A stretch of DNA of 31,647 nucleotides from Bacteroidetes bacterium 4572_114 (GCA_002254335.1 NIVA01000058.1:1-31647), one strand, 5' to 3'. Positions 1 through 8,007 are shown, counted from the stretch's first letter. Program-made: numbers and translations. The notes: generated by a model not told the origin, from the sequence alone.

Positions 1-629
1 CCCTTTTCGCGGAACAGCATTTCGTAATGGGTGCGGATGGACAAAACCTCTTCGCTGCCCGGGTTTTTGTCTATATCATAACTATGAAAATATAGTGGCA
101 GGTTTTGTTCTTTTATAATTTGCAGGGTATAATCAAAAAAAGCAGTGTTGTCGGTTTTCAGGTGGACGATACAGTTTTTGTTGCAGATGTTCCGGTAACG
201 GTACAGGAATTCGGGGGAGGTGAGTCGTTTTTTGATTCTCGGTGTTTGTGGTTGGGGATCGGGAAAAGTAATCCATATTTCATCCACTTCGGCAGAGATG
301 AAAAATTGTTCAATCAATTGGATGCGTGTTCGGATAAAGGCAACATTCTTCATGTTTTCTTGTTGGGAAGTCTTTGCCCCCCGCCACATGCGGGCACCTT
401 TTATATCTACGCCAATAAAATTTTTATCCGGGTGTCTTTGTGCCAGGCCAACTGTAAATTCACCCTTTCCACAGCCAAGTTCGAGTACGATGGGATTTTC
501 GTTTTTAAAAAACAATTTATCCCATTTGCCCTTTAATATAAAGCCTTCCGCCAATTGTTGATAGTTGAGTTGGAAAAAGTTATCGAAGGTCTCGTTTTCG
601 GCAAAGCGTTCTAATTTTCTCTTTGTCAC
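1..629 (-). CDS. trmB: tRNA (guanine-N7-)-methyltransferase TrmB, 3' end cut by window
   Basis: This is an SAM-dependent methyltransferase that makes m7G at position 46 of tRNA in the cytoplasm. The minus-strand translation gives the SAM-binding motif VLELGCGKGEFT, then FIGVDIKGARMWRGAK and the family signature EIWITFPDPQPQ followed by KKRLTSPEFL. The reading frame is open for 209 codons and runs off the left edge, so the extreme C-terminus is missing. No ATG fits the N-terminus. The best start is GTG at 629, giving VTKRKLERFAENETF, which matches the usual beginning of Bacteroidota TrmB; an in-frame stop lies four codons upstream. It follows the HU/SPOR gene after a gap of about 146 bases on the same strand. 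Confidence 0.93.
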   Translation of the reverse strand, partial: MTKRKLERFAENETFDNFFQLNYQQLAEGFILKGKWDKLFFKNENPIVLELGCGKGEFTVGLAQRHPDKNFIGVDIKGARMWRGAKTSQQENMKNVAFIRTRIQLIEQFFISAEVDEIWITFPDPQPQTPRIKKRLTSPEFLYRYRNICNKNCIVHLKTDNTAFFDYTLQIIKEQNLPLYFHSYDIDKNPGSEEVLSIRTHYEMLFREK

Positions 630-687
630 AGTTGGGTGGTTTTATTTATCGAATGGGTTATCAGTCTCCGTTTATCCGTTATTGGGT

Positions 688-722
688 TTCAAGTTTCAAG
701 TTTGAAGTTTCAGGTTTCAGAA
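688..722. repeat. degenerate short-period repeat (GTTTCAA-like)
   Basis: The stretch between the HU/SPOR gene and trmB carries imperfect tandem units of the type TTTCAAG/TTTGAAG/TTTCAGG. There is no coding potential. It belongs to a class of low-complexity intergenic filler seen at several other gene boundaries in this window. Confidence 0.6.
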
Positions 723-775
723 TGACTAACTGTGGACAGTAGATTGCTGACTGAAGCCTGCCATACGAATGAACA

Positions 776-1852
776 CTATTTTCTCAAAATCCAGGCTTGG
801 GGATTAAGGCTTTCCCTAACTACTTTCAATTCGGTTATTGCGTCATTTTTTCTCAGGTAGGCAGAAATGCTCACCCTGTAATACCCATTTGCTGCCTGTC
901 CAATTAAACAGGATTTATCATATCCAATCTCCTTGTATGACAAAATCAGGCTTTCGGCATTTTCAATATTACCGAATGAACCGCCGATGAGATGATACAT
1001 TTTTTGTTGAATGTTTTGTGGGGGGGGCAGGGGAGGGGTTTCCACCATTGTTTCAGCTTTTATTTCCGGTTTAGTGGCAACTTCTTTTGACGTTTCCGCC
1101 TCAGTTAAGTTGGGTATTAAAGATGCTTCTTCGGTTTTTATTAGCGTGGGTTTTGCCTCTGCAGATACTGGTTCGGAATCCTTGATATCAGCAATTGTAT
1201 TTTTAGTTATGCCATCATCTGATACCTTTTTAGAATTAACAGGCACAAGGCTGGTTTCACTTTTCAAGAGCCCGTTCCATATTTGGGTTTCCATCGAAAC
1301 CCAGCCAAGGACAATAAATAAAGGAAAGAGCACCAGTGCCCAGGCGATAGATTTATTACGTTTTTTAGTATTTTCCCTTTCACGCCGGTCGGTGAATTTT
1401 ATTTCGGGTTTTTTTGGGGCCTTCCTGAAATTGCGGCTGATCATTGGCGAAATAAAGCTGTTGAGGCCATAGGATGCCTTGAGGTAATTGGTCTTTTCGT
1501 CCTGGTCAAAAAGCAGGCTGCCTTCAACACCGGCATAAAGGACACCTATTTTTTCCAGTTCGACCCGTTTACCTGATTTAATATCTGAACGGGCATTTGT
1601 TGAAAAATCATCAATAATGGCAAGGGCCTCAGAAAAAGAGAGTTTTTCGTTTTCTGCTATGTAATTGGCCAGCAGGCCATCGTTGTTGGTTAATTGTGGG
1701 TTGAATAAAATAGTTTTGGAAGGTGGCTGAAAAAGGTGTTGCACCGGATGGATTTTTGCCGGGGCATAATTGCTCACAAAGCCACCAAGCCCGGGGATAA
1801 TTACACACTCGTGATTAAATAACAAACTGCTGATACTTTGGCTGATATCCAT
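776..1852 (-). CDS. HU-CCDC81 and SPOR domain membrane protein
   Basis: This is a 358-residue inner-membrane protein. Residues about 1-130 resemble the bacterial HU-CCDC81 domains (CVIIPGLGGFVSNY near the start, then KRVELEKIGVLY). A basic stretch and one membrane segment follow at about 168-188 (SIAWALVLFPLFIVLGWV), then a low-complexity Pro/Glu/Lys linker with PPLPPP, then a C-terminal SPOR domain at about 285-358 (MYHLIGGSF, GYYRVSISAY). SPOR domains bind denuded glycan strands of septal peptidoglycan, so a role at the division site or cell wall is inferred. The exact function of this architecture is not known to me. The linker is encoded by a run of eight C on the coding strand. It lies 54 bases downstream of kdsB on the same strand. 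Confidence 0.85.
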   Translation of the reverse strand: MDISQSISSLLFNHECVIIPGLGGFVSNYAPAKIHPVQHLFQPPSKTILFNPQLTNNDGLLANYIAENEKLSFSEALAIIDDFSTNARSDIKSGKRVELEKIGVLYAGVEGSLLFDQDEKTNYLKASYGLNSFISPMISRNFRKAPKKPEIKFTDRRERENTKKRNKSIAWALVLFPLFIVLGWVSMETQIWNGLLKSETSLVPVNSKKVSDDGITKNTIADIKDSEPVSAEAKPTLIKTEEASLIPNLTEAETSKEVATKPEIKAETMVETPPLPPPQNIQQKMYHLIGGSFGNIENAESLILSYKEIGYDKSCLIGQAANGYYRVSISAYLRKNDAITELKVVRESLNPQAWILRK

Positions 1853-1906
1853 GATTGAAGTGCTTAAGTTCGAACCGCTAAATTAATACATCTTAGCTTA
1901 GGTTTT

Positions 1907-2650
1907 TCAAACATTTAAAATTTTTGATAAATCTTCCTCGCTATCAATGGCAATACTTTCTAGTTCAGTCTCTTCTGCAAATATAGAATAACCATTTTCT
2001 ATCCATCGCAATTGTTCCAGCATTTCGGCAACTTCAAGCTTGCCTTTTGGAAGGGTTGTTATTTTTTTCAGGGTTTCGGTTTTATAGCCATAAATGCCCA
2101 CATGTTTAAGATATGAATGTTGGTTCTTCCATTTTACTTGTTCAAAACCTCTTAAATAAGGAATTGTGGCACGGCTGAAATAGAGTGCCATGCCATCTTT
2201 ATCAAGGACAACTTTTACAACATTGGGGTCGAACAGCTCTTTTCTGTTGGTGATTTTTTTTACCAAAGTGGCAATTCCAACATTTTCATTTTTAAGCTGA
2301 ATGGCCACCTTGGTAATTTGGTCTGGGTCAATAAACGGTTCATCTCCCTGAATATTAATGATTGCATCAAAAACATCTCCCTGTCGTTCCAATGTTTCAA
2401 CCACTTCACCACAACGCTCAGTGCCACTTTCATGCCTGGTTGACGTCATCATGGCCATCCCCCCGAAACCCTCGATTTCGTCAAATATCCTTTCATCATC
2501 AGTTGCGATGATTACTTTTTCGAGAAGCGTGCATTTTATGCATTGTTCGTAAACCCTGTGTATCATGGTTTTCCCCTTGATATCCGCCAGGGGTTTCCCC
2601 GGAAATCTTGATGATGCATATCTTGCCGGTATTATTCCTGCTATTTTCAT
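1907..2650 (-). CDS. kdsB: 3-deoxy-manno-octulosonate cytidylyltransferase (CMP-KDO synthetase)
   Basis: This enzyme activates KDO with CTP to CMP-KDO for the inner core of lipopolysaccharide, in the cytoplasm. The 247-residue length is typical. The N-terminal nucleotidyltransferase signature IIPARYASSRFPGKPL is intact, followed by VIIATDD, the metal-binding region NIQGDEPFI, ALYFSRATIPY and KHVGIYGY. The ATG start at 2650 directly precedes MKIAGIIPAR, the usual KdsB N-terminus. It sits between prfB and the HU/SPOR gene on the same strand. The 160-base gap to prfB holds small hairpins and a CCACTCCACCT-type repeat, so it may be transcribed from its own promoter. Confidence 0.96.
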   Translation of the reverse strand: MKIAGIIPARYASSRFPGKPLADIKGKTMIHRVYEQCIKCTLLEKVIIATDDERIFDEIEGFGGMAMMTSTRHESGTERCGEVVETLERQGDVFDAIINIQGDEPFIDPDQITKVAIQLKNENVGIATLVKKITNRKELFDPNVVKVVLDKDGMALYFSRATIPYLRGFEQVKWKNQHSYLKHVGIYGYKTETLKKITTLPKGKLEVAEMLEQLRWIENGYSIFAEETELESIAIDSEEDLSKILNV

Positions 2651-2688
2651 TGATTGTTTAGCTTAGTTCCCCTCATTGTATCTCTATG

Positions 2689-2754
2689 AATCCTCTACGG
2701 GGATTTTATATTTCCTATGTGTTTTTGTTACAATTATGCAACCTCTACGAGGTT
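2689..2754. repeat. pair of short hairpins with TAC loops
   Basis: There are two related inverted repeats. AATCCTC-TAC-GGGGATT lies at 2689-2705 with one wobble pair. AACCTC-TAC-GAGGTT lies at 2740-2754 and is perfect. They are separated by an AT-rich stretch of 34 bases in the prfB-kdsB gap. Neither has a T-tract placed as for a terminator on the minus strand. They look like a REP-type doublet; copies elsewhere in the genome cannot be seen here. Confidence 0.5.
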
Positions 2755-2763
2755 ATCTTCCAA

Positions 2764-2805
2764 TGCTCCACCACTCCACCTCTCCACCACTCCACCTCTC
2801 CATTC
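2764..2805. repeat. CCACTCCACCTCT tandem repeat
   Basis: Several imperfect units of CCACTCCACCTCT lie just downstream of the prfB stop. This is non-coding low-complexity sequence. Confidence 0.65.
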
Positions 2806-2810
2806 CCCCC

Positions 2811-3903
2811 CTACTTCTTCTGCCCAAATTCCATCAGGAATGCTTTGATAAAAGCATTGATCTCCCCATTCATCACGGCCTGTACATTTCCGGTTTCGTG
2901 GTTTGTCCTATGATCTTTCACCATTTTGTAGGGGTGCATCACATAGCTCCTTATTTGCGATCCCCATTCAATCTTTCTTTTGCTGCCTTCTATCTCTGCA
3001 ATGGATGCTTGTTTTTTACGCATCTCAATTTCATATAACTGAGATTTCAACATCCGAATGGCTTTATCGCGGTTCTGCATTTGCGAACGGGTTTCCTGGC
3101 ACCCAACTATAATGCCCGTGGGCTGGTGCCTTAACCTTACGGCAGTTTCAACCTTGTTTACATTTTGCCCTCCCGGCCCACTTGCCCTGAAGGTGTCCCA
3201 GGAAATATCAGCAGGGTTTATGGTTATTTCAATGGTGTCGTCGATCATGGGATAAGCATATACCGAAGCGAATGACGTGTGCCTTTTGTTTTGGGAGTCG
3301 AACGGAGAAAGACGGACCAGGCGATGGACACCATTTTCACTTTTTAGGTAACCATAGGCCCAATCCCCAACAAATTCGAGCGACACCGATTTTATGCCTG
3401 CAACATCAGCCTCCTGGAAATCTATTTCTTTAACCTTGTAGTTGTTAAGGTCGCCCCAGCGGATATACATCCGCATCAGCATTTCGGCCCAATCCTGGCT
3501 TTCGGTACCACCGGCACCGGGATTGATGTGGAGGATTGCCCCGAGTTTATCTTCTTCGCCACTGAGCATATTTTTGAATTCTATATCCTCAACAAGTTTC
3601 AGGGCAGTTTTAAAATGTTGGGCCAGTTCTTTTTCAGTAGCCTCGCCTACTTCAAAAAACTCATGGATTATTTTTAATTCTTCAAAGGAAGCCAACACTT
3701 TGTCGTAAGCTTTAGTCCAGTATTTTTTGTCGTTGATGGATTTAAAAGTCCTCTCGGCATTTTTGGGGTCATCCCAAAATCCGGGCATAAGGGTTTGTTC
3801 CTCCTCTTCTTTTATCTCATCTGTCTTTTTGTCGATGTCAAAGATACCTCCTCAGGGCTGTAACTCTCTTTTCCAGCTCTTTAATGTTTTCGGGTTGTGC
3901 CAT
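2811..3903 (-). CDS. prfB: peptide chain release factor 2, with programmed +1 frameshift
   Basis: This is release factor RF2, which recognises UGA and UAA stop codons and triggers peptidyl-tRNA hydrolysis on the ribosome. The main frame (from about 3837 down to 2811) carries the anticodon-like SPF motif (RLVRLSPFDSQNKRHTSFA) and the catalytic GGQ motif (RASGPGGQNVNK). The natural start is ATG at 3903, reading MAQPENIKELEKRVTALRRYL and then stopping at TGA (3838-3840). The stop is preceded by CTT and an internal Shine-Dalgarno-like AGGAGG (3847-3852), the classic prfB autoregulatory +1 frameshift cassette. After the shift the frame continues DIDKKTDEIKEEEEQTLMPGFWDD. The product is about 346 residues, slightly short of some RF2 proteins but with all key motifs. 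Confidence 0.96.
3837..3852 (-). promoter_or_regulatory. prfB programmed +1 frameshift site
   Basis: On the minus strand it reads AGGAGG-TAT-CTT-TGA-C. In known prfB genes the upstream AGGAGG pairs with 16S rRNA and the slow UGA codon makes the ribosome slip from CUU to UUU, so RF2 levels control their own synthesis. All elements are present with standard spacing. Confidence 0.93.
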
Positions 3904-4275
3904 TTTTTTAATGCTTAAATGTGTGAATGTTGAGCGTAGCGAAATCCCGCAACTGCGGGGCTTAAATGCTTGAATGCTTGATTGTGAAAGTGATGTTTAT
4001 GCTGAAACACATCCATGATTAGGCTCTTAAAAGCCATTATTGCTAACATGTTAACGATGTTTTTTCGATGTATTTATTTGTCAGTAAATAGTTTCCCACA
4101 AATGGCTTTCATTTTCAAATTTGTTAATCATCAAAGAGACCGGTCTAAAAACGAAGTTTTTGAAAATTAGCGAAATTTTATTATTTTCAAACGCGTGATT
4201 ATGCGATAATTAGAAAATTATATTAGCGCATTCGCGGCAAAAAAGGGCTTTTTAGACTGGCCTCATCAAATTAAT
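3904..4275. other. intergenic region recX-prfB
   Basis: The region is 372 bases with no open gene. Next to prfB it contains degenerate ATGCTTAAATG/TTGAATGCTTGA repeats (about 3910-3985), interrupted by a perfect hairpin CCCGCA-AC-TGCGGG (3946-3959). The recX-proximal half is occupied by the roughly 120-bp inverted-repeat element, copy A (4140-4260). I see no convincing TAnnTTTG promoter for prfB in it. Confidence 0.6.
4140..4260 (+). repeat. 120-bp terminal-inverted-repeat element, copy A
   Basis: It begins CCGGTCTAAAAA and ends TTTTTAGACTGG, a 12-bp terminal inverted repeat with one wobble pair. Inside are AAAACGAAGTTTT, then AAATTAGCGAAATTT, the hairpin ATAATTAGAAAATTAT and TTAGCGCATTCGCGGC. 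Nearly the same order of motifs recurs at 10371, 17043 and 26495. It is too short for a gene and lies between recX and prfB, antisense to both. Confidence 0.85.
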
Positions 4276-4746
4276 TTAGATGCTTTTAACAAATTCATTT
4301 ACAATTTCTGGTTCATAGCCTTTTGAAACCAGGTATTGTGTGATTTTTTGTTTTTTTATGGAAGGTTCAAACCTTTCCAGTCCTTCAAGTTTGTTTATAA
4401 TCAAAAGCCTGATATTATTATTGTAAACATCAACATCAATATTTGCTATTGCGCCTGCAATAATCTCATCTGAAATGTTTCTTGATTTTAGTCCGGTTTC
4501 TATTTTATGTTTCCCCCACCTGTTTTGGTTTATTTTACTTCTTACAAATAGCCCTGCAAATCTGATGTCCGACAAAAAACCTTCTTTTTCCAGTTGATCG
4601 ATGACCTCTATGGTTTGTTGTTCCCCTAACCCCCAGCCCAATAATTTTTTCTTTACATCTTCACTACATCTTTCCTGATAAGCACAATAGTGCCGGGCTT
4701 TTTTTGAACCTTCATCTAACGATAAATATGAGCTTTGTTGCATCAT
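4276..4746 (-). CDS. recX: regulatory protein RecX
   Basis: RecX modulates RecA filaments during recombination and SOS repair. The 156-residue length and the three-helix repeat organisation fit the family: ARHYCAYQERCSEDVKKKL at about 17-35, then QLEKEGFLSDIRFAGLFVRSK, the conserved WGKHKIETGLKSRNIS, and a C-terminal repeat ending KGYEPEIVNEFVKSI. The start is ATG at 4746, with a second ATG immediately following. Only two bases separate it from the stop of the upstream sirtuin remnant, so the two were probably one transcription unit. No RecA gene is visible nearby. Confidence 0.88.
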   Translation of the reverse strand: MMQQSSYLSLDEGSKKARHYCAYQERCSEDVKKKLLGWGLGEQQTIEVIDQLEKEGFLSDIRFAGLFVRSKINQNRWGKHKIETGLKSRNISDEIIAGAIANIDVDVYNNNIRLLIINKLEGLERFEPSIKKQKITQYLVSKGYEPEIVNEFVKSI

Positions 4747-4748
4747 TT

Positions 4749-5364
4749 TTACAACATCAATAATTCACTTACTAATTTTGGGACTTCTTCTGCAGCTTTT
4801 CCCTGAATTGCCGTGAGGTTTGAAATATCGGAAATGTGTTTTGCATTGGGGTCGATATAATATTTCGGGACTCCATTGGGCACCTCATAAATTAGGCCGG
4901 CCGCAGGGTAAACTGCCAAAGATGTCCCGATTACAATAACTATATCGGCAGACCTGGTTATTTCGGCTGCACGGGAAATCATGTCAACCGGCTCGCCAAA
5001 CCAAACCACATGTGGCCTTAGCTGGCTGCCTTTTTCGCATTTATCACCCACCATCCATCAATATCATAAATTAAAGATGCATCGCCAGTACTTTGTGATT
5101 TACGGAGTTCCCCGTGAATATGCAGTATGTTTTTTGATCCGGCCCTTTCGTGCAAGTCATCAACATTTTGAGTAACAACCTGCACATCAGTTTTCGACGG
5201 ATATTGTAAAATTCAAGCACTAGTTCCGGGTCGCGGCCCCAAGCATAGGGGCTGGCCACCTCCTCGAAACGGTATGTCCGCCAAAGGCCATTGCTGTCCC
5301 TAAAAGTTTTCAGGCCACTTTCGGCACTCACGCCTGCGCCGGTCAAAACCACTATTCTTTTCAT
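4749..5364 (-). pseudogene. broken NAD-dependent deacylase (sirtuin, CobB type)
   Basis: Pieces of one Sir2-family protein occur in order in three different frames. The first (5364 to about 5190) has LTGAGVSAESGLKTFRD and ELVLEFYNIRRK. The second (about 5188-5060) has DVQVVTQNVDDLHERAGS and ILHIHGEL, including the catalytic His region. The third (about 5054-4749) has GDKCEKGSQLRPHVVWFGE and VIGTSLAVYPAA. Compared with the usual family pattern, about 25 residues (PNxAH helix) are missing between RRK and DVQ, and a few residues are missing after YDIDGW. Both gaps are out of frame. The total of 616 bases is about 80 shorter than a normal gene. No complete sirtuin can be translated without two frame changes, so I call it a pseudogene. 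Confidence 0.85.
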
Positions 5365-5380
5365 TTATGGTTGTAGTTTA

Positions 5381-5421
5381 TAAAAAAAGGCATTCCGTGA
5401 TCAAGTGTACGAAATGCCCGT
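5381..5421 (-). terminator. intrinsic terminator after mdh
   Basis: On the minus strand GGCATTTCGT and ACGGAATGCC flank a 10-base loop and are followed directly by TTTTTTT. The stem is about nine pairs with one mismatch. It lies 25 bases downstream of the mdh stop, separating mdh from the sirtuin-recX unit. Confidence 0.85.
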
Positions 5422-5445
5422 AAAAATTTATTTTATCATTTTTAT

Positions 5446-6390
5446 TCAGGCCCCAAAGAGGTTCATGCCCTCCAGGATATTGGACACCCCTCTCACCTGA
5501 TCTGCCGAATCCATAAGCATTTTATGTTCCCTTTGATTAAGGTTCAGTTCAATAATTTCTTCAATACCATTTTTCCCCAACTTAACCGGGACACCAATAT
5601 ACAGATCTTTAATGCCATATTCGCCATTCAGGCGTGCACACACCGGGAAAAGCCTTTTCTGGTCGTCCACGATGCTCTCGGCCATTTGTGCGGCAGCAGC
5701 ACCAGGGGCGTACCATGCCGAAGTCCCCATTAGGTTTACCAATTCCCCGCCGCCTTTGCGTGTCCGATCAACAATTTTATCAATCTCATCCTTGCCCAGC
5801 AATTCCGTAATTGGTATCCCTTTCACAGAAGTATATCTACGGAGTGGCACCATTGAGTCGCCATGGCCACCAAGCAAAAGGGCCTGGATATCCTTGGGCG
5901 ATACATCCAGGGCATTGGCAAGAAAGGCTATGTAACGGCCGGTGTCAAGTATCCCGGCCATTCCAAATACTTTGCGCGATGGTTTATTTGCTGCTTTCCA
6001 TGCAACATGGGTCATTACGTCCAATGGGTTGGAAACTACTATAACAATAGCTTCCGGCGAGTATTTTATAACTTTTTCGGTAACATCCATTATAATACTG
6101 GCATTGGTCTTGATCAAGTCGTCGCGGCTCATACCGGGTTTACGCGGTATGCCTGATGTGATAACAACAATCCCTGAACCTTTAGTTCGTAAATAGTCGT
6201 TTGTAACACCAACAACCCTGGTGTCAAAATTGTTAATGGCGGAAGTTTGCCAAATATCAAGTGCCTTGCCTTCAGCAACGCCTTCTTTAATATCCACTAA
6301 TACAACCTCTTTGGTGAGGTTTTTATGTGCTATGACATTTGCACATGTTGCACCAACGTTTCCGGCGCCAATTACTGTTATTCTATCCAT
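5446..6390 (-). CDS. mdh: malate dehydrogenase
   Basis: This NAD-dependent enzyme oxidises L-malate to oxaloacetate in the TCA cycle (cytoplasm). The 314-residue length is typical of the LDH-like MDH class. Visible are the Rossmann motif VIGAGNVGATCANVIA, the coenzyme Asp in VVLVDI, the substrate-loop sequence GIPRKPGMSRDDLI (Arg at the MDH-specificity position), VSNPLDVMTHVAWK and the catalytic HGD in LLLGGHGDSMVPL. The ATG at 6390 gives the standard MDRITVIGAG N-terminus. It is flanked by its own -7 promoter box upstream and an intrinsic terminator downstream, so it is likely monocistronic. It works in the same pathway as sdhCAB at the other end of the window. Confidence 0.96.
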   Translation of the reverse strand: MDRITVIGAGNVGATCANVIAHKNLTKEVVLVDIKEGVAEGKALDIWQTSAINNFDTRVVGVTNDYLRTKGSGIVVITSGIPRKPGMSRDDLIKTNASIIMDVTEKVIKYSPEAIVIVVSNPLDVMTHVAWKAANKPSRKVFGMAGILDTGRYIAFLANALDVSPKDIQALLLGGHGDSMVPLRRYTSVKGIPITELLGKDEIDKIVDRTRKGGGELVNLMGTSAWYAPGAAAAQMAESIVDDQKRLFPVCARLNGEYGIKDLYIGVPVKLGKNGIEEIIELNLNQREHKMLMDSADQVRGVSNILEGMNLFGA

Positions 6391-6430
6391 TATTTTAAGT
6401 TTTAAAGCTAAATTAATTTGTAATTAACTA

Positions 6431-6438
6431 CAAAGGTA
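6431..6438 (-). promoter_or_regulatory. candidate -7 box of mdh promoter
   Basis: The minus strand reads TACCTTTG, matching the Bacteroidota TAnnTTTG -7 element, 40 bases before the mdh start codon. A TTTG -33 box at the expected spacing is not evident, so this is only half supported. Confidence 0.45.
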
Positions 6439-6536
6439 AATGTAAAAATTATAACTATGATTATTTTCCGGGCAAATTATCAGCAGCCTGAATTAATGAA
6501 ACTAAAATTCAAAAACTTTCTATGAAACTTTGCCAT

Positions 6537-6707
6537 CTACATTATTTGCTGTACATCAGTATTTAATGACCTTAAGCATAATAGGGCCGCTATGATCAAG
6601 GTAACAAAACCAACCAGCCCGAGCAAAAGGTAATCGTTGACAAGGAGGCCGAAAATATAAAACCCCTGAAAAAATACTGTTGCCCCTATACCTGTTTATG
6701 ATTTCAT
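6537..6707 (-). pseudogene. possible remnant of a small membrane protein gene
   Basis: On the minus strand ATG at 6707 is followed after three codons by TAA. The same frame then stays open for about 50 codons with a strongly hydrophobic translation (ATVFFQGFYIFGLLVNDY, LLLGLVGFVTLIIAALLC) before TAG at 6537. Two potential membrane segments are visible. There is no alternative start inside the frame near the beginning. I cannot assign a family. It may be chance or the decayed tail of a membrane protein gene. Confidence 0.25.
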
Positions 6708-6836
6708 ATTACAGATATTTATAAATTTACCACAAATTTACTGGAATATTTTAGAACACCAATAAAAATTAAAGGTTCTACTAACTTTTTAATGGATAAT
6801 TTCTAACACAAAGATTTATATCATATTGACATAAAT

Positions 6837-6872
6837 GACGGATGACGGGTGACGGATGTCGGATGCCAGATG
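6837..6872. repeat. GACGGATG-type degenerate tandem repeat
   Basis: Imperfect units of GATGACGG / GGTGACGGATGTCGG / ATGCC lie upstream of rsgA. Non-coding. Confidence 0.55.
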
Positions 6873-7017
6873 TGCAAATGACTGAAATGCTATTGTTTAA
6901 CGACATGGCAACATCGGGCATCGGTCACCGGACACCAAACCCTTGCAGACAATTAGTACATATTTGTTAATATTTTCCACTAAATTCGTAGTAGTACCAA
7001 ATTAAAAACAAACAGCT

Positions 7018-7950
7018 TTGGAAGGTATAGTAATTAAATCAACAGGCAGCTGGTTCAGGGTGCGCTCTGCCGCCGGCGAGGAGACTGAATGTAAGCTCAA
7101 GGGCAAGTTTAGGATTAAAGGGATAAAAACCACTAACCCGGTAGCGGTTGGCGATCATGTTGTTTTTAAGAAACAACCAAATGAAAACGTTGGCCTGATA
7201 CGGGAAATCCGGCCCAGGCACAATCATATCATCCGCAAATCCACCAAATTATCCAAACAGTCGCATATTATTGCAGCCAACATCGACATAGCAATTTTGG
7301 TTGTTGCCCTAAAGGATCCATTGACACCCATCGGGTTTATTGACCGTTTTTTGGTTACTTCCGAGGCATATCATATTCAGGCAGCTTTAGTTTTTAACAA
7401 AATTGATATTTACGGGCAAAAGGAACTGAAGAAGCTCAATGAACTGACCTCGATTTATGAATTTGCAGGATACCCATGCCTCCAGGTTTCGGCACTTACA
7501 GGGCAATATATCGCCCTGGTTACCCAATTAATCAAAAATAAGGTCAGTCTGTTTTCGGGCATCTCCGGGGTGGGTAAGTCAGCATTGATCAACACAATTG
7601 AACCTGGCTTAAATGTGAAAACCGGTGATATCTCAAAATACCATAGAACGGGCAAGCACACGACGACCTACCCCGAAATGCACCCTCTGTCATTCGGTGG
7701 GTTTATTATCGACACGCCTGGTATCAGGGAATTTGGGCTGGTGGATTTCAAAAAAGAAGATATTGCTGAACGGTTTCCTGAAATGCGAAGGTACATGCAC
7801 AGTTGCCAGTTCAATAATTGTACGCATATCCACGAACCCAAATGTGCCGTAAAAGAGGCTGTTGAAAACGGCGACATCCCCCAATCAAGGTACAACAGTT
7901 ACCTCAGGATTTATAATGACGATTATCTTGAAAAGGACGAATTTTCTTAA
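7018..7950 (+). CDS. rsgA: ribosome small subunit-dependent GTPase A
   Basis: RsgA is a circularly permuted GTPase that checks late 30S subunit assembly. The 310-residue protein has an N-terminal OB-fold (EGIVIKSTGSWFRV), then the permuted G motifs: G4 VFNKIDIYG, G1 GISGVGKSALIN, switch TTTYPEMHPL and G3 IDTPGIREFG. A C-terminal zinc-binding segment C-x4-C-x-H-x5-C follows (SCQFNNCTHIHEPKC). All key residues are present. The start is TTG at 7018, the only sensible initiation point since the OB-fold begins at once; the region before it is A-rich without a Shine-Dalgarno sequence. The CBS-domain gene follows after 57 bases. Confidence 0.95.
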   Translation: MEGIVIKSTGSWFRVRSAAGEETECKLKGKFRIKGIKTTNPVAVGDHVVFKKQPNENVGLIREIRPRHNHIIRKSTKLSKQSHIIAANIDIAILVVALKDPLTPIGFIDRFLVTSEAYHIQAALVFNKIDIYGQKELKKLNELTSIYEFAGYPCLQVSALTGQYIALVTQLIKNKVSLFSGISGVGKSALINTIEPGLNVKTGDISKYHRTGKHTTTYPEMHPLSFGGFIIDTPGIREFGLVDFKKEDIAERFPEMRRYMHSCQFNNCTHIHEPKCAVKEAVENGDIPQSRYNSYLRIYNDDYLEKDEFS

Positions 7951-8007
7951 TTTTGTGGCCTTGATTAGTTTGCAGCAATTATATCAACTAACTTAATTAA
8001 TCATCAA

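Larger units (their letters stand above)
6391..7017. other. intergenic region mdh-rsgA
   Basis: The region is 627 bases between divergently oriented genes. It holds the mdh -7 box, a hydrophobic ORF remnant on the minus strand (6537-6707), AT-rich sequence, and a stretch at 6837-6950 made of GACGGATGACGGGTGACGG-like units. Related units occur on the opposite strand about 70 bases later (GGCATCGGTCACCGG), so the two could pair. No RNA gene is recognised. Confidence 0.5.

Noticed and set aside
105..561. Plus-strand open frames of 143 and 113 codons
   Set aside because: They overlap trmB, whose minus-strand translation shows clear family motifs; the plus-strand translations resemble nothing and are shadows.
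3946..3959. Perfect hairpin CCCGCA-AC-TGCGGG as terminator of recX
   Set aside because: No T-tract follows on the minus strand and it lies more than 300 bases after the recX stop, within a degenerate repeat.
6963..6988. TTTG and TAAATTCG upstream of rsgA as a promoter
   Set aside because: The spacing is only 14 bases and the -7 box does not match TAnnTTTG well.
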